This document shows, piece by piece, positions 1-10,234 of a stretch of DNA of 64,000 nt. Origin of the DNA: Sodalis sp. Psp (GTDB taxonomy: Bacteria > Pseudomonadota > Gammaproteobacteria > Enterobacterales > Enterobacteriaceae); NCBI GenBank assembly GCA_024648745.1, contig JAHCVB010000002.1:138885-202884 (forward strand), given 5' to 3'. The notes under the pieces were generated by a model that was not told the origin of the DNA, ran no database searches, and was given only the letters and a program-made list of their open reading frames with translations. Within the stretch, counting starts at the first letter, position 1; every line of letters begins with the position of its first letter. The position numbers and the translations under genes were made by a program.

Positions 1-1101
1 AATCATTTTTTATACTAGGATAGTAATATTTTCCAGAGACACGTTTAGTTTATGAATAAAATACCTTTATTTTTTGAATTTAATTAAGAGAAACCATATC
101 TTTGTTGATATAGCCTGGTTATCATTTCTGCCGTTGTTACTATCGTAACCTACCGGGTTGACTACCGCAGGGAATCGCACTAGAAATGGAGTGGGCAGTG
201 TAAACACAGTGAAATAGAACAAGCGTAGATATTGCTGACAGTTTCTATTTCTGCTGTTTGGTACTGAGGATGAAAGCTGATCACTATAGCCGATATTTGA
301 TGAATCATACCAATACCGGGCAATCTAGCTCTCTGAAATATAAATTTAGATTGATGATATCGCAGCCTTCGGAAAATAATTTTTGTGGCACACTTTAGAG
401 AGGTAACTAGTATCACCAAAGGCTACACGGCTCGTTGCAGCGAGAAGAACATAATTGAGCCTCTCAAGTGCTGTGGTCAGAAATCCAGCCCTTATTTTAA
501 TGCTCATCAAATGTTTTGATTATGATTTTTTCACGGCGATCAAAATTCATCCAAAAATTCAGTAATCTCGCATTCCACACAGCGCTAATATTAGGCAAAG
601 GAAAAGAAATCACGAATAGTGATTATTTTATTGAGTGGCACTTACATTCCATCTCGCCTCAATTTTCATCTTCTACGACTCCGTTGTTAGGTTATAATAA
701 ATCGTCAGCAGATTGTTGTCTGGTCGAGTAAATGTATCTGTAATTGAACATTGTATGAATTTATTAATGAATTCATCTTATGGCATTGGGATTCATTACT
801 TGATGTTATAGAGTTCAATGTTCTGTCAGGTACAGTAATAGCTCATTGCCAATTTTGGCTGGGTGCGTGCGTGATATAGGGCACGGGATATCACCACGAC
901 TTACCCACATCTTAATTCAATTAAGGTACTGCGCTGGCTAAAAGCGGTGGTAAATTACTTTTGGTACCATACTATGAAAATTTATCACTAATATTTGATA
1001 GAGATGCACGGATAATATGGCATTTACCGATGGTGTCATTGACAGTGACACCTATTTATAATTTACGCTGGTTGACAAACCCATTATAATCAGGAAAGTT
1101 T
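1..1101. other. eroded spacer upstream of proQ
   Basis: No frame in this AT-rich stretch resembles a protein I recognise. In related enterobacteria msrC (yebR) and the yebS/yebT genes lie here, but I could not match any remnant to them. A hairpin with 7-bp arms (1032-1038 and 1046-1052) sits about 50 bases before proQ; it could be a leftover terminator or part of the proQ leader. Confidence 0.6.
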
Positions 1102-1794
1102 ATGGAAGATAACTGTAAGTTGAACAACAGTAAAGAAGTCATTGCCTTTCTGGCAGAACGATTCCCCCTCTGTTTCACCACTAAAGGTAAAGCACGGCCG
1201 TTGAAGATCGGCATTTTTCAAGACCTCACTAAACAAGTTCAAGCTGAAGAGAATATCAGCAAGACACGATTACGCTCCGCGCTGCGCCTATACACCTCAA
1301 GCTGGCGCTATCTCCATGGCATCAAACTCGGAGCACCACGCATAGATCTTAACGGTAATCCCTGTGGAAAACTTGAAACACAGCATGTCGAACATGCTCG
1401 CAAAAAATTAGAGAAAGCCAAAGCCCGCATGCAGCTTCAGCGCGCCACTCAACAGGCAAAAAAGCGAGAAGGTAACGAGAGCCCTGTGCTATACCGAAAC
1501 ATGGCAGGCCAGCCGGAAAAAAATAATGCTATCACTGAATGTAAACGTCGCTCCGCCTCAGATTTCAAAAAAGACCATCTCGTATCTGCCATCAGGAAAA
1601 CGGTACCGACTGCGAAAAGCATATCTGTCACCGACATTTCTACCTTGCAAATCGGCCAGGAGATTAAAGTTAAAGTGGGTAAGGTGGGTAAAAGCTCTAT
1701 GGCAACTGTCATGGAAATCGCTAAAGAAGGGGTACGTGTGCAACTACCTTCTGGGATGGCTCTGATAGTGCGTGCAGAACATCTGCAGTTCTGA
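1102..1794 (+). CDS. proQ: RNA chaperone ProQ
   Basis: ProQ is a global RNA-binding protein that stabilises sRNAs and mRNA 3' ends. The 230-residue product is close in length to the E. coli protein (232) and keeps its three parts: the N-terminal FinO/ProQ domain (about residues 1-119, with [13 protein letters not shown] and [15 protein letters not shown]), a charged Lys/Arg/Gln-rich linker, and a C-terminal Tudor-like domain ending in VRAEHLQF. An AGGAAAG Shine-Dalgarno lies 4 bases before the ATG. The linker is the least conserved part, as usual for the family. prc starts 19 bases downstream on the same strand, as in E. coli, so the two are probably co-transcribed. The gene looks fully functional. 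Confidence 0.97.
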   Translation: MEDNCKLNNSKEVIAFLAERFPLCFTTKGKARPLKIGIFQDLTKQVQAEENISKTRLRSALRLYTSSWRYLHGIKLGAPRIDLNGNPCGKLETQHVEHARKKLEKAKARMQLQRATQQAKKREGNESPVLYRNMAGQPEKNNAITECKRRSASDFKKDHLVSAIRKTVPTAKSISVTDISTLQIGQEIKVKVGKVGKSSMATVMEIAKEGVRVQLPSGMALIVRAEHLQF

Positions 1795-1813
1795 TTATAG
1801 GGTCAACCAGGGC

Positions 1814-3868
1814 ATGAACATGTTTGTCAGAGTTATCATGATAGTAGGGGTAATACTAGCGGGCAGAGTGATAGCAAAAGACGATACCACTCTTACCGAT
1901 CAGATCCCTTATTTAAAAGAAGAAGCACAGCAGCAGACGGTAAGCCAGCGGGTTAGTGCACGTTTTAGCCGTTCGCACTACCGCCAATTCGATTTAGATG
2001 CAGCTTTTTCTAGGAAAATTTTCGATCGTTACCTTAACATGCTCGACCACAACCATAACGTATTACTAACTTCTGATATTGCGCAGTTCGCTGCTAAGCA
2101 GTTGCAGCTAGCTGATGAGCTAAAAATCGGCAAATTGGATCTGCCATTTGCGATGTATAATCTGGCGGAAAAGCGCCGGTTCGAGCGTTATCAGTATGCT
2201 ATAGCTCAATTGGACAAACCGATGGATTTCACCGGCAACGACGCCATTGAAATCGACCGGAGCAAAGCTCCCTGGCCCGAGACTACCACCGAGCTAAATG
2301 CACTGTGGAACGCTAAAGTGAAGTATGACAAACTGAATCTCAAACTCATTGGCAAAGAGGAAAAAGAGATCCGTGATATCTTGACCAGGCGTTATCAGTT
2401 TGCCATTCGACGCTTGACGCAGAACAACAGCGAAGACGTATTCCAGCTGATTATGAACGCCTTTGCTCACGAAATCGATCCGCACACCAATTACCTTTCC
2501 CCGCGCAATACTGAGCAATTCAATACCGAGATGAGTCTATCGTTGGAAGGTATTGGTATAGTATTGCAGATGGACGACGACTACACGATCATCCATTCTC
2601 TGGTACCGAGTGGACCGGCGGCAAAGAGCAAAGCTATTACTGTGGGAGACCGAGTAGTGAGTGTCGGCCAGATTGGCCAACCAATGATAGACGTCATCGG
2701 CTGGCGACTAGACGACGTGGCGTCACTAATAAAAGGGCCAAAGGGCAGCAAAGTACAGCTGGAAGTTTTGCCGTCCGGAAAAGGAACCAAAACTCGTATC
2801 GTCACCGTTACCAGAGAACGCATCCGCCTTGAAGACCAGGCGGTGAAAGTATCGGTGAAAACCACCGACAAAGAAAAAGTGGGCGTTCTGGACATTCCTG
2901 GTTTCTACGTGGGTCTTACCGATGACGTAAAAGTTCAATTGAAGAAGCTAGAAAAACAGAATGTACAGAGCGTGATTATTGATCTGCGCGCCAACGGCGG
3001 CGGCGCACTGACCGAAGCTGTATCCTTGTCAGGGTTGTTTATTCCCAGTGGGCCTGTTGTGCAAGTGCGTGATAACAACGGTAACATCAGAGAGGATAGC
3101 GATATCAGCGGTATTACTTATTATAAGGGACCTCTGGTCGTACTAGTAGATCGGTTCAGCGCTTCAGCGTCAGAAATTTTTGCCGCCGCAATGCAAGATT
3201 ATGGTCGGGCACTGGTGGTGGGCGAGCCAACATTCGGTAAAGGTACAGTGCAGCAGTACCGCTCTCTAAACCGCATTTATGATCAGGTGCTGCGGCCAGA
3301 GTGGCCGGCTTTGGGTTCAATCCAGTATACGATCCAGAAATTCTACCGGGTCAATGGCGATAGTACTCAACGAAAAGGGGTAGTCCCAGATATTATCATG
3401 CCTATCTGCACCGATACCATAAAGACTGGCGAGAGATTTGAAGACAACGCTCTGCCTTGGGATAACATCCACGCAGCCACCTATACCAAAATAGGCAATC
3501 TGAAGCCTTTCTCTGCCAAGTTATTGAAAGCACACCAAGCTCGCATCGTCAAAAATCCAGAGTTCCAATATATTCAGCAGGACATTGCACGTTTTCACGC
3601 CATGAAAGATAAACGCAATTTTATTTCTCTTAATCTTAACCAGAGAGAGAAAGAAAATCATGAAGATTACGCTATCCGTCTACAACGCATCAATGAACGA
3701 CTGATGCGTCAAGGCAAGCAACCGGTGAAAAATTTAGAATTCATTCCCAATGATTATAAAGAGCCGGATCCGTATTTGGATGAAACGGTGCACATTGCAC
3801 TGGACCTAGCACATGCTGAGGCCGCCATTCTTTCAGCCGGACCGGCAAGTAAGCGCATTTTAAGGTAG
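1814..3868 (+). CDS. prc: tail-specific periplasmic protease Prc (Tsp)
   Basis: Prc is a PDZ-domain serine protease of family S41. It degrades periplasmic proteins with non-polar C-termini and, in E. coli, processes FtsI and regulates MepS. I start it at ATG 1814 because the protein then begins MNMF and carries a hydrophobic signal peptide like the E. coli protein; the in-frame ATG at 1772 inside proQ would add 14 unrelated residues. The product is 684 residues (E. coli 682). The PDZ region (ISVGD-type loop here AITVGDRVVSVGQ), the catalytic-serine segment FSASASEIFAA and the catalytic-lysine segment GKGTVQQY are all present. It follows proQ by 19 bases. No defect is seen. Confidence 0.97.
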   Translation: MNMFVRVIMIVGVILAGRVIAKDDTTLTDQIPYLKEEAQQQTVSQRVSARFSRSHYRQFDLDAAFSRKIFDRYLNMLDHNHNVLLTSDIAQFAAKQLQLADELKIGKLDLPFAMYNLAEKRRFERYQYAIAQLDKPMDFTGNDAIEIDRSKAPWPETTTELNALWNAKVKYDKLNLKLIGKEEKEIRDILTRRYQFAIRRLTQNNSEDVFQLIMNAFAHEIDPHTNYLSPRNTEQFNTEMSLSLEGIGIVLQMDDDYTIIHSLVPSGPAAKSKAITVGDRVVSVGQIGQPMIDVIGWRLDDVASLIKGPKGSKVQLEVLPSGKGTKTRIVTVTRERIRLEDQAVKVSVKTTDKEKVGVLDIPGFYVGLTDDVKVQLKKLEKQNVQSVIIDLRANGGGALTEAVSLSGLFIPSGPVVQVRDNNGNIREDSDISGITYYKGPLVVLVDRFSASASEIFAAAMQDYGRALVVGEPTFGKGTVQQYRSLNRIYDQVLRPEWPALGSIQYTIQKFYRVNGDSTQRKGVVPDIIMPICTDTIKTGERFEDNALPWDNIHAATYTKIGNLKPFSAKLLKAHQARIVKNPEFQYIQQDIARFHAMKDKRNFISLNLNQREKENHEDYAIRLQRINERLMRQGKQPVKNLEFIPNDYKEPDPYLDETVHIALDLAHAEAAILSAGPASKRILR

Positions 3869-4042
3869 TTTACATTGATATTTTTCGCCGCGTATGGGGC
3901 ACTCTGTATAGGTAAAACTGTTAAAAATGTAAAGTTATGTATTTCTAGTCAATTATTGGCGTTGAATACTTGAAAAAAGTTACTAAAAGCCTAAATTTAT
4001 TTTATATAAAAATGTGATTATTTTTGAGGAATTTAACATTTT

Positions 4043-4921
4043 ATGATGCGTATTGCTCTTTTCCTGCTCACTAACCTGGCGGTGATGGTGGTATTTGGTA
4101 TTGTGCTGAGCCTCACTGGACTCCAGTCCTCCAGTACTTCCGGGTTAATGGTTATGGCTGGGCTGTTCGGTTTTGGTGGAGCCTTAGTTTCGTTGTTAAT
4201 GTCAAAATTCATGGCACTGCGTTCAGTTGGTGGAGAAATGATTAAGCAGTCGTGCAATGAAACCGAACGCTGGTTGCTGAACACGGTTAGCCGCCAGGCG
4301 CAGCAGGTAAATATCACCATGCCGCAGGTGGCTATTTACCGCGCTCCTGATATAAATGCTTTTGCCACCGGCTCTAATCGTAATGCATCGCTGGTAGCCG
4401 TCAGCACTGGATTGCTACAGAACATGAGCCGAGATGAGGCTGAGGCAGTTATCGCTCACGAAATTAGCCACATCGCCAATGGCGATATGGTAACGATGAC
4501 TCTGATTCAAGGTGTAGTTAACACGTTTGTCATTTTCGTCTCGCGTATCCTGGCACAGCTAGCAGCGGGATTTACGTCATCGTACCGTGACGAGAGTGAA
4601 AATTATAACGGCCATCCGCTGGTGTATTCCACCGTATCCATGGTACTAGAGCTGGTGTTCGGCGTGCTGGCGAGCATTATCACCCTATGGTTCTCACGTT
4701 ACCGCGAATTCCATGCCGACGCCGGCTCGGCCAAATTAGTGGGACGTGAAAAAATGATTGCAGCGTTGCAGCGACTGAAAAATAGCTGTGAACCACAGGA
4801 GATTAGTAGTATAATGGCCTTTTGCATTAATGGTCGTAATAAGTCATTCAGTAGGCTGTTCATGTCACATCCGCCTTTGGATAAAAGGATTGAAGCACTG
4901 CGTATGGGTGCCTACCTGTAA
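4043..4921 (+). CDS. htpX: membrane zinc metalloprotease HtpX
   Basis: HtpX is an inner-membrane M48-family zinc endopeptidase that works alongside FtsH in quality control of membrane proteins. The 292-residue protein aligns end to end with the E. coli enzyme (293). It has two N-terminal membrane segments, the HEISH zinc site near residue 139, two further hydrophobic segments, and the downstream glutamate in the segment [22 protein letters not shown] ribosome-binding sequence precedes the ATG. The next genes of the ancestral order (kdgR, mgrB, yobF) are gone. In E. coli htpX is controlled by the CpxR envelope-stress system; I did not find a clear CpxR box. Confidence 0.97.
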   Translation: MMRIALFLLTNLAVMVVFGIVLSLTGLQSSSTSGLMVMAGLFGFGGALVSLLMSKFMALRSVGGEMIKQSCNETERWLLNTVSRQAQQVNITMPQVAIYRAPDINAFATGSNRNASLVAVSTGLLQNMSRDEAEAVIAHEISHIANGDMVTMTLIQGVVNTFVIFVSRILAQLAAGFTSSYRDESENYNGHPLVYSTVSMVLELVFGVLASIITLWFSRYREFHADAGSAKLVGREKMIAALQRLKNSCEPQEISSIMAFCINGRNKSFSRLFMSHPPLDKRIEALRMGAYL

Positions 4922-5904
4922 GGATCGATCCGAAATTTTAAAGCGCAGCGGCTAGAAGATACTTCCTTAAGTGTGTTTTGATTCCATAGCCTCTGCTGGG
5001 ATAGACTTCATCTTTTCTTAAATCTACTGCCGTTGTTTTCCAATCTAAGAAGTAATTGCCGAAGTAAGATACTCGGCAGAAAGGCAGGTAGAGTGTTTGC
5101 TTTATTCCCTGTTATCAAATGAATAGGCGTGGTTACTATCAATAAACATCCAAAAATCGCTGATGTCGCAATAATGATGTAATCTAAAGATTAGTTGGAT
5201 TACATCGATAGATGTATCGTTCGCAATTAACAACAATCTCTGGATCAAGTAGAAGTTGCTGAGTTTGATGTGCTGTTTCCTTGAAGGAAACAATGGCGAC
5301 ACTTCCAATAATAAATATGGTGTATTTTCAATAAGCGTAAGATACTGATAATTATGGGTGAATTCTTGCTTAGAGGAGCATATATCCTGTCAGTGGTTAG
5401 TATTTTTAGCAAAAAATTGGTGATCTTTAATAACTCAACTGCGATGCTGTTTAGTGTGTGGCTTTGTTATTAACACTTATCATAATTTTAACATCATATG
5501 AAAATATATTTTCATATGGTCAATAAAATTCAACACTATAATTTTGGTTTTATATATAAAAAGATAACCATCTTGCGATTGAATGCTGTCAGAGTACAGC
5601 ACCACAATCAAGTTTAAAAATAAGATCTTTCATCTTAAATTAAGATCGAGTTAGAGGTTTAGTGTCATATGTATAAATCCAACTTTTAATAAAACATGAA
5701 ATAGCTTGCCATTTATACACAAGTGGGTATAACGAGGCAGAGTTCTACTCTGTACAGAAGAGGACGGCATTAAAATGGCACTTTAAGTAAAAATCTTCAT
5801 TACATATGTCGCTTCATAAATGTCATTTATCTATAAAATTTTAATACTCAGTCAATTCTATTCTACATTCATGTTATGCTAAAGGCGATTTAAACACAGA
5901 AAAT
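4922..5904. other. eroded spacer between htpX and the cspC remnant
   Basis: By comparison with E. coli this stretch should have held kdgR, mgrB and yobF. I could not recognise any of them. The one ordered element is a perfect 24-bp palindrome at 5495-5518, listed separately. The rest is AT-rich with many stop codons in all frames. Confidence 0.6.
5495..5518. repeat. perfect 24-bp AT-rich palindrome
   Basis: The 24 bases read identically on both strands: CATATGAAAATA followed by its exact reverse complement. Such symmetry suggests a dimeric regulator site. The TGAAA/TTTCA half-sites are loosely reminiscent of KdgR-type operators, and kdgR would have been nearby in the ancestor, but this link is inference. 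No intact gene starts close by: the nearest downstream gene is the broken cspC. Confidence 0.5.
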
Positions 5905-6112
5905 ATGCAAGACGGCAAAGGGCAAGTGAAGTGATTGAACAAGTCTAAAGGTTTTGGCTTTATCACTCTGACTGATAGTAGTGAAGATGTGTTCGTACAC
6001 TACTACTCTATTTAGGAGTAGCTTCAAAACTCCGGCTGAAGGCCCAGAAACATAGAGTTCTTAATTTAAGATGCCCGGGACTAGAAAGGCTCTTCAGTAG
6101 TCGGCATGAGAC
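5905..6112 (+). pseudogene. cspC: remnant of cold-shock-like protein CspC
   Basis: The frame starting at ATG 5905 encodes GKGQVK, then a stop where the conserved tryptophan of the KWF motif should be (TGG to TGA at 5932-5934), then SKGFGFIT and EDVFVHY, which are the RNP1 and RNP2 motifs of the CspA family. After about residue 32 further stops follow. The match continues in another frame with SSFKTPAEGPE, corresponding to GFKTLAEGQ of CspC, and then fades. So there is at least one frameshift and several stops. The position between htpX and manXYZ on this strand is that of cspC in E. coli. Confidence 0.85.
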
Positions 6113-6944
6113 GCTGTCATGGCAACGTGACAGTTATGGGAGCATGACAACTTAGGGTAGTTCGTTACCCACTCTACCCCCAAGCATTCATCAACCCAGA
6201 GCAATGGCTGGATTGCTGCTAAAAAGGCCTCGCGTCTGTTTCTAGTTGTTGAGACGATAACTGGCACCACAGGCCGGCATGTAGTGACCAACTTATTGCG
6301 CAATGGCCAATGATGTTTACTGCACCGAACCCGAGTGCTAGTAATTTATGTCGGGTAATTACCACTAAATACTAAATCAATAATGATACTAGCGGGAGAG
6401 CCATAACTTACTATCGGCAATGGCAACTATAGAAAATCATCTACCAGCGATTAGTTAACTTCATAATAGCAATACGGGCTAGCAACTAGCCCCGCTAGTG
6501 TACCGAATCATCCTAGCAGAAGTATTCACCGATACATCAAATGCAAAAACAAACTTTATTAGTGTGTACAGATTAGCGTGATCTGATGACGTAGGTAAAT
6601 GAGAACTTAATTTTAAAATAATAAAATCCACAATAAAATTATAAAAATAGCAAGGATAGCTATCCCAAATTTAGAAAATAAGTTATTATTTATTATTATC
6701 ATAACTCATTCATAACTCATTCATTAGACACCTTCGAATAAAACTCGTATCTCTAATACAGAAATAAGCTCATCAATCCCAGAATTAAAATTCTGTACAG
6801 CAGAACAAGCAACGAGCTAAGAAAAATCAATCCGTTCAGGTAGCCCGGAGACACTGTAGCACCAGAAGCCAAATTCCGCTCTGCAGGAAGTGCTATGACG
6901 ATCATTCGCCGAGCTGAAAAACTCTATTCGGTTTTGTAGCACGC
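6113..6944. other. eroded spacer between the cspC remnant and manZ
   Basis: The E. coli order would place rlmA, mntP and yobD here. I could not match any frame to them. A 69-codon minus-strand open frame at 6094-6303 has no recognisable similarity and I treat it as chance. Confidence 0.55.
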
Positions 6945-7799
6945 TTACAGGCCAAGCAAGCCAGACCAGTAACCAAAAATGCCGATTACAAAGAAGCCCA
7001 TAATGATCCACAATGCGTTTACCTTGCGGTTCAACAGCCACATGCAACTAAAGGTAAGCAGTAGTGGCACTAACCCTGGCATCAACTGATCTAGAATCGA
7101 CTGGACAGTGGTGACAATAGTTTGTCCTTCGCTGTTAGTAATACGGGATGCTACAAGAGGGATATTGACATGAGTCCATTTATTGACCAGCGCCCCCATA
7201 ACAAACAGTCCGAGAATAGAAGCTCCTTCCATCATTTTTTTTAGGAAGCCGCCGCCCATATCATTAACAATATTAACCCCCTTGCGGTAGCCGTACGCTA
7301 CACCACAATAGCGGGTAATTAAGCGCACTAAATTGAATAAGACGAAGAACAACAGGGGACCGAGCATACTACCACTCATGGCAATACCAGCGCCGAGGGC
7401 AGCGAATACTGGCCGCACAGTGCCCCAGAAAATCGGGTCGCCAACGCCAGCCAGCGGTCCCATCAGACCAATCTTCAGACTGTTAATGGCGGCATCGTCG
7501 ATTGGTGCGCCATTAGCACGCTGCTCTTCCATCGCCATGGTAACGCCTAGTACAGGTGCAGCCACATAGGGATGAGTGTTGAAAAATTCCAAATGCCGTT
7601 TGATTGCTTGCTTACGTTCGTTATTGTTCTCTGGATATAGACGGCGGATCACTGGCACCATAGAGAAACAAAACCCGAGCGCCTGCATACGTTCAAAATT
7701 CCACGATCCCTGGAACAAGTTCGAGCGGATAAATACGCCACGTACGTCGCCGGGCGTCAGTTTCTTTTGACCTGTAGCTGTAATATCAATGTTTACCAT
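6945..7799 (-). CDS. manZ: mannose PTS membrane subunit IID (ManZ)
   Basis: ManZ is the IID membrane component of the mannose-family phosphotransferase transporter, which imports and phosphorylates mannose, glucose, glucosamine and other hexoses. It has 284 residues, the normal length, and aligns throughout with E. coli ManZ. Examples are GVFIRSNLFQGSWNFERMQ near the N-terminus, the GPLAGVGDPIFWGT signature, and the C-terminal hydrophobic segment ending GLLGL. It is the last gene of manXYZ, 20 bases after manY. No damage is seen. Its retention suggests that host hexoses are a carbon source. Confidence 0.97.
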   Translation of the reverse strand: MVNIDITATGQKKLTPGDVRGVFIRSNLFQGSWNFERMQALGFCFSMVPVIRRLYPENNNERKQAIKRHLEFFNTHPYVAAPVLGVTMAMEEQRANGAPIDDAAINSLKIGLMGPLAGVGDPIFWGTVRPVFAALGAGIAMSGSMLGPLLFFVLFNLVRLITRYCGVAYGYRKGVNIVNDMGGGFLKKMMEGASILGLFVMGALVNKWTHVNIPLVASRITNSEGQTIVTTVQSILDQLMPGLVPLLLTFSCMWLLNRKVNALWIIMGFFVIGIFGYWSGLLGL

Positions 7800-7819
7800 T
7801 TTTTTTCACCTATCACCTA

Positions 7820-8614
7820 TTAATCCAATTCATCGTCGAGATCGTTAGCACCCCGCGCAGCCTGTCCTGAGACCTGATTGTAGCGCGGGCTAAGCTGGAT
7901 GTAGAGAATAGCCATCACCACACCAATAACCCCCAATGCTACCAAGTTAAAGCTCGTGAATGCTGCAGTAACAAATCCGAGGTAAAAAAACGGCATCAAA
8001 TAGCCTGCACGCATCATGTTAATGACCATCGCATAGCCAACCACGACAATCATACCGCCAGCGATATTCAAACCATTAGTAACGATGTCTGGAATGGAAT
8101 TTAGCATGTTATGTACAGCTTCCGTACCTACAGATATGCCAACAATCACTGCCGGAATAGCAATACGCATTGCCTGTAGCACGAGTGTCGAAATATGGAT
8201 CCAGCTTAATGTCGTCAGATTACCACGTTCAGCGGCACTGTCGGCTGCATGCTGGAAGGCAACAGTAATAGTACGCACGATAATGGTCAGCACCTGTCCG
8301 GCGGCAGCTAGTGGGATCGCCAGCGCGATACCGGCGCCGACGTTTTGATTACCAGCAATGATCAAAATGGTGGAAATGATAGAGGCCAGAGCAGCGTCCG
8401 GTGCTATCGCGGCGCCGATATTCATCCAGCCCAGCGCGATCATCTCCAGTGTCCCGCCGATAATGATACCAGTTTTTATATCACCTAAAACTAAACCAAT
8501 TAAAGTACAGGCTACTAACGGACGGTGGAATTGAAATTCGTCGAGAATCGATCCCATGCCTGCGATACATGCAACGACAAATACCAGCACAATTTGAATC
8601 GTGGTAAGCTCCAT
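7820..8614 (-). CDS. manY: mannose PTS membrane subunit IIC (ManY)
   Basis: ManY is the IIC channel subunit that forms the sugar pathway together with ManZ. The 264-residue polypeptide (E. coli 266) is strongly hydrophobic with multiple membrane segments. It begins MELTTIQIVLVFVVACIAG and carries the family segments FHRPLVACTLIGLVLGD and GWMNIGAAIAPDAALASI. A purine-rich GGAG sequence precedes the ATG. It lies between manX and manZ, with 72 bases of spacer to manX. The gene appears intact. Confidence 0.97.
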   Translation of the reverse strand: MELTTIQIVLVFVVACIAGMGSILDEFQFHRPLVACTLIGLVLGDIKTGIIIGGTLEMIALGWMNIGAAIAPDAALASIISTILIIAGNQNVGAGIALAIPLAAAGQVLTIIVRTITVAFQHAADSAAERGNLTTLSWIHISTLVLQAMRIAIPAVIVGISVGTEAVHNMLNSIPDIVTNGLNIAGGMIVVVGYAMVINMMRAGYLMPFFYLGFVTAAFTSFNLVALGVIGVVMAILYIQLSPRYNQVSGQAARGANDLDDELD

Positions 8615-8686
8615 TGTACTTCTCCTCTGACTTTATAGAGCAATAAATTCATTTTAAAGTGAACTCATGCTCTTAATGGTGATAAT

Positions 8687-9646
8687 TTAGCGTGATACTT
8701 CATTATCAAGTTTTTTAATTAAGTCCATCATTTTCAGTGAGGAATCGGTAGATACTTTACGCACTTCTAGCTCGATTCCAAGCTCGTTAAGTTTCTCGAA
8801 CGCTTCAATATCTTTTTCATCCACTGAAACAGCATTATTCACCTGAACTTTACCCTGACGGAAAGCCATACCGCCAATGTTGATTGAAGTAATCGCAACC
8901 CCCCCCTCGACTAGACGCAAGACATCGGTTGGGTTGGTAAATAATAACATAACACGGTCATTGGCATATTTCGGGTTATTGTAAACGCGGATTGCCTTTG
9001 CCACGTCCACTACATGGGCAGAGACTCCAGGAGGAGCTACTTGCATGAGCAGAGTTTTACGCACCGTGTCGGCGGCCACCTCATCGCTGACGACAATAAT
9101 GCGTCTTACATTAGTTTCTTTTGTCCAGCGAGTTACCACTTGACCATGGATCAAACGGTCGTCGATACGCGCCAGACCTATAGTCATACAACCTCCCTGG
9201 TTAATCGCAACTGGTTCGACCTTGACGGCCAGAGTAGCTTGTGCCGGTTCTAGCGCCTTTAACACCTTAACACCGACGCGCCCAGTTTCCACTGCGATAC
9301 TGACCAATTTCTGAAAGGGAGGGTTATCGTCTCGCGCCATGAATGTTTCAGCTAACATCGGGATATTGACACCAGTCACGACTTCATAATTTTCTTTGTC
9401 GATAGCTATTCGGCTTGCGGCATTAAATGGACTACCTCCCCAGGTATCGACCAAAAATAACACACCTGTTGTGGTATCCAGATCTGCCAGACAGGAAGTA
9501 TATTTTTCAATTAATGTTTCAGCGTTCTCTCCAGGTACGAAATCAATCCAGGAGACGTTCTCTTGTGTGCCTAAAATCATTTCAGCTGCCTTAAACAACT
9601 GCTCAGCAGCCGATCCATGAGTGCTAATAATAATAGCAATACTCAC
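8687..9646 (-). CDS. manX: mannose PTS cytoplasmic subunit IIAB (ManX)
   Basis: ManX accepts phosphate from HPr on its IIA domain and passes it to the IIB domain and then to the sugar. The IIA domain covers about residues 1-135, with the phospho-histidine in STHGSAAEQL (His10). The IIB domain covers about 155-319, with its phospho-histidine in IDDRLIHGQVVTRW. The linker between them is oddly changed. E. coli has a long Ala/Pro-rich hinge there, whereas here it is a shorter valine-rich stretch ending INQGGCMT. Both domains and both histidines are intact, so I expect function. It is the first gene of manXYZ. In E. coli the operon is repressed by Mlc and activated by CRP, but I could not define such sites here. 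Confidence 0.96.
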   Translation of the reverse strand: MSIAIIISTHGSAAEQLFKAAEMILGTQENVSWIDFVPGENAETLIEKYTSCLADLDTTTGVLFLVDTWGGSPFNAASRIAIDKENYEVVTGVNIPMLAETFMARDDNPPFQKLVSIAVETGRVGVKVLKALEPAQATLAVKVEPVAINQGGCMTIGLARIDDRLIHGQVVTRWTKETNVRRIIVVSDEVAADTVRKTLLMQVAPPGVSAHVVDVAKAIRVYNNPKYANDRVMLLFTNPTDVLRLVEGGVAITSINIGGMAFRQGKVQVNNAVSVDEKDIEAFEKLNELGIELEVRKVSTDSSLKMMDLIKKLDNEVSR

Positions 9647-10234
9647 TGGATACCTCCTTAAATATTTAACAAAATTAGGTTATCTGCCCCCATGAAACTG
9701 TGTTCAGGGAGTAGTTTTTTGATGTTATAACCGTAAAATCAGGAATGATGTTTGCCCTGACCGATGCTTGCTTTACAGGTTGATCTTCTTAGTTATTGAC
9801 TCAGAAGATCATTTAAGTAAATCTTAATTATTTTAGTGTATAAAAAAATAAAAATTGTGACAGCGCTCAGTAATTTGGCGACAGGAATCGGTTAAAGAGC
9901 TAAAATAATGTAGCTAACAACCCATAAATACTCTGATGTGAAAAATTTTTGTGCTGGCCGGTGATTCCCTGATACAGTAAAGTGTTTTCTTACAAAGAAG
10001 GAGCACACAGCCCTCTGATGGACTGTCACCGAAGTCGTTTCATCTTTTGTCCGCTTGTGCGGACATCATTACCCTCACCCTCTCAGTGGCATTTTGCGCT
10101 GGATCCTTTGGTTCGTCATGTTTTATCTCGACTCTCAAGAAAATTTTCCTCTTAGCAGCTTGCCCTGCGCGTTTGTCGGCAAAGGCGCGGATTAATCCTG
10201 CGATCAATTACAGCTTGAATATCTTACGGACCCT
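9647..10234. other. intergenic region between divergent manX and yoaE
   Basis: This 588-base region must contain the promoters of manXYZ (leftward) and yoaE (rightward). I could not define promoter boxes with confidence. On the yoaE side there is a perfect 6-bp hairpin at 10049-10064 (GTCCGC, TTGT loop, GCGGAC). A 63-codon open frame at 10047-10238 crosses it but has no similarity to known proteins. Confidence 0.5.

Noticed and set aside
516..731. 71-codon open frame in the first kilobase
   Set aside because: No resemblance to a protein family, no ribosome-binding site, and composition like the surrounding spacer.
1039..1090. TTGACA and TATAAT boxes upstream of proQ as a sigma-70 promoter
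   Set aside because: Two copies of each box exist but the spacings (7 and 12 bases) are far from the 16-18 needed, so they do not form a promoter.
9950..10234. yybP-ykoY manganese riboswitch in front of yoaE
   Set aside because: The conserved GGGGAGUAG and GAGACC-type cores of that riboswitch are not present.
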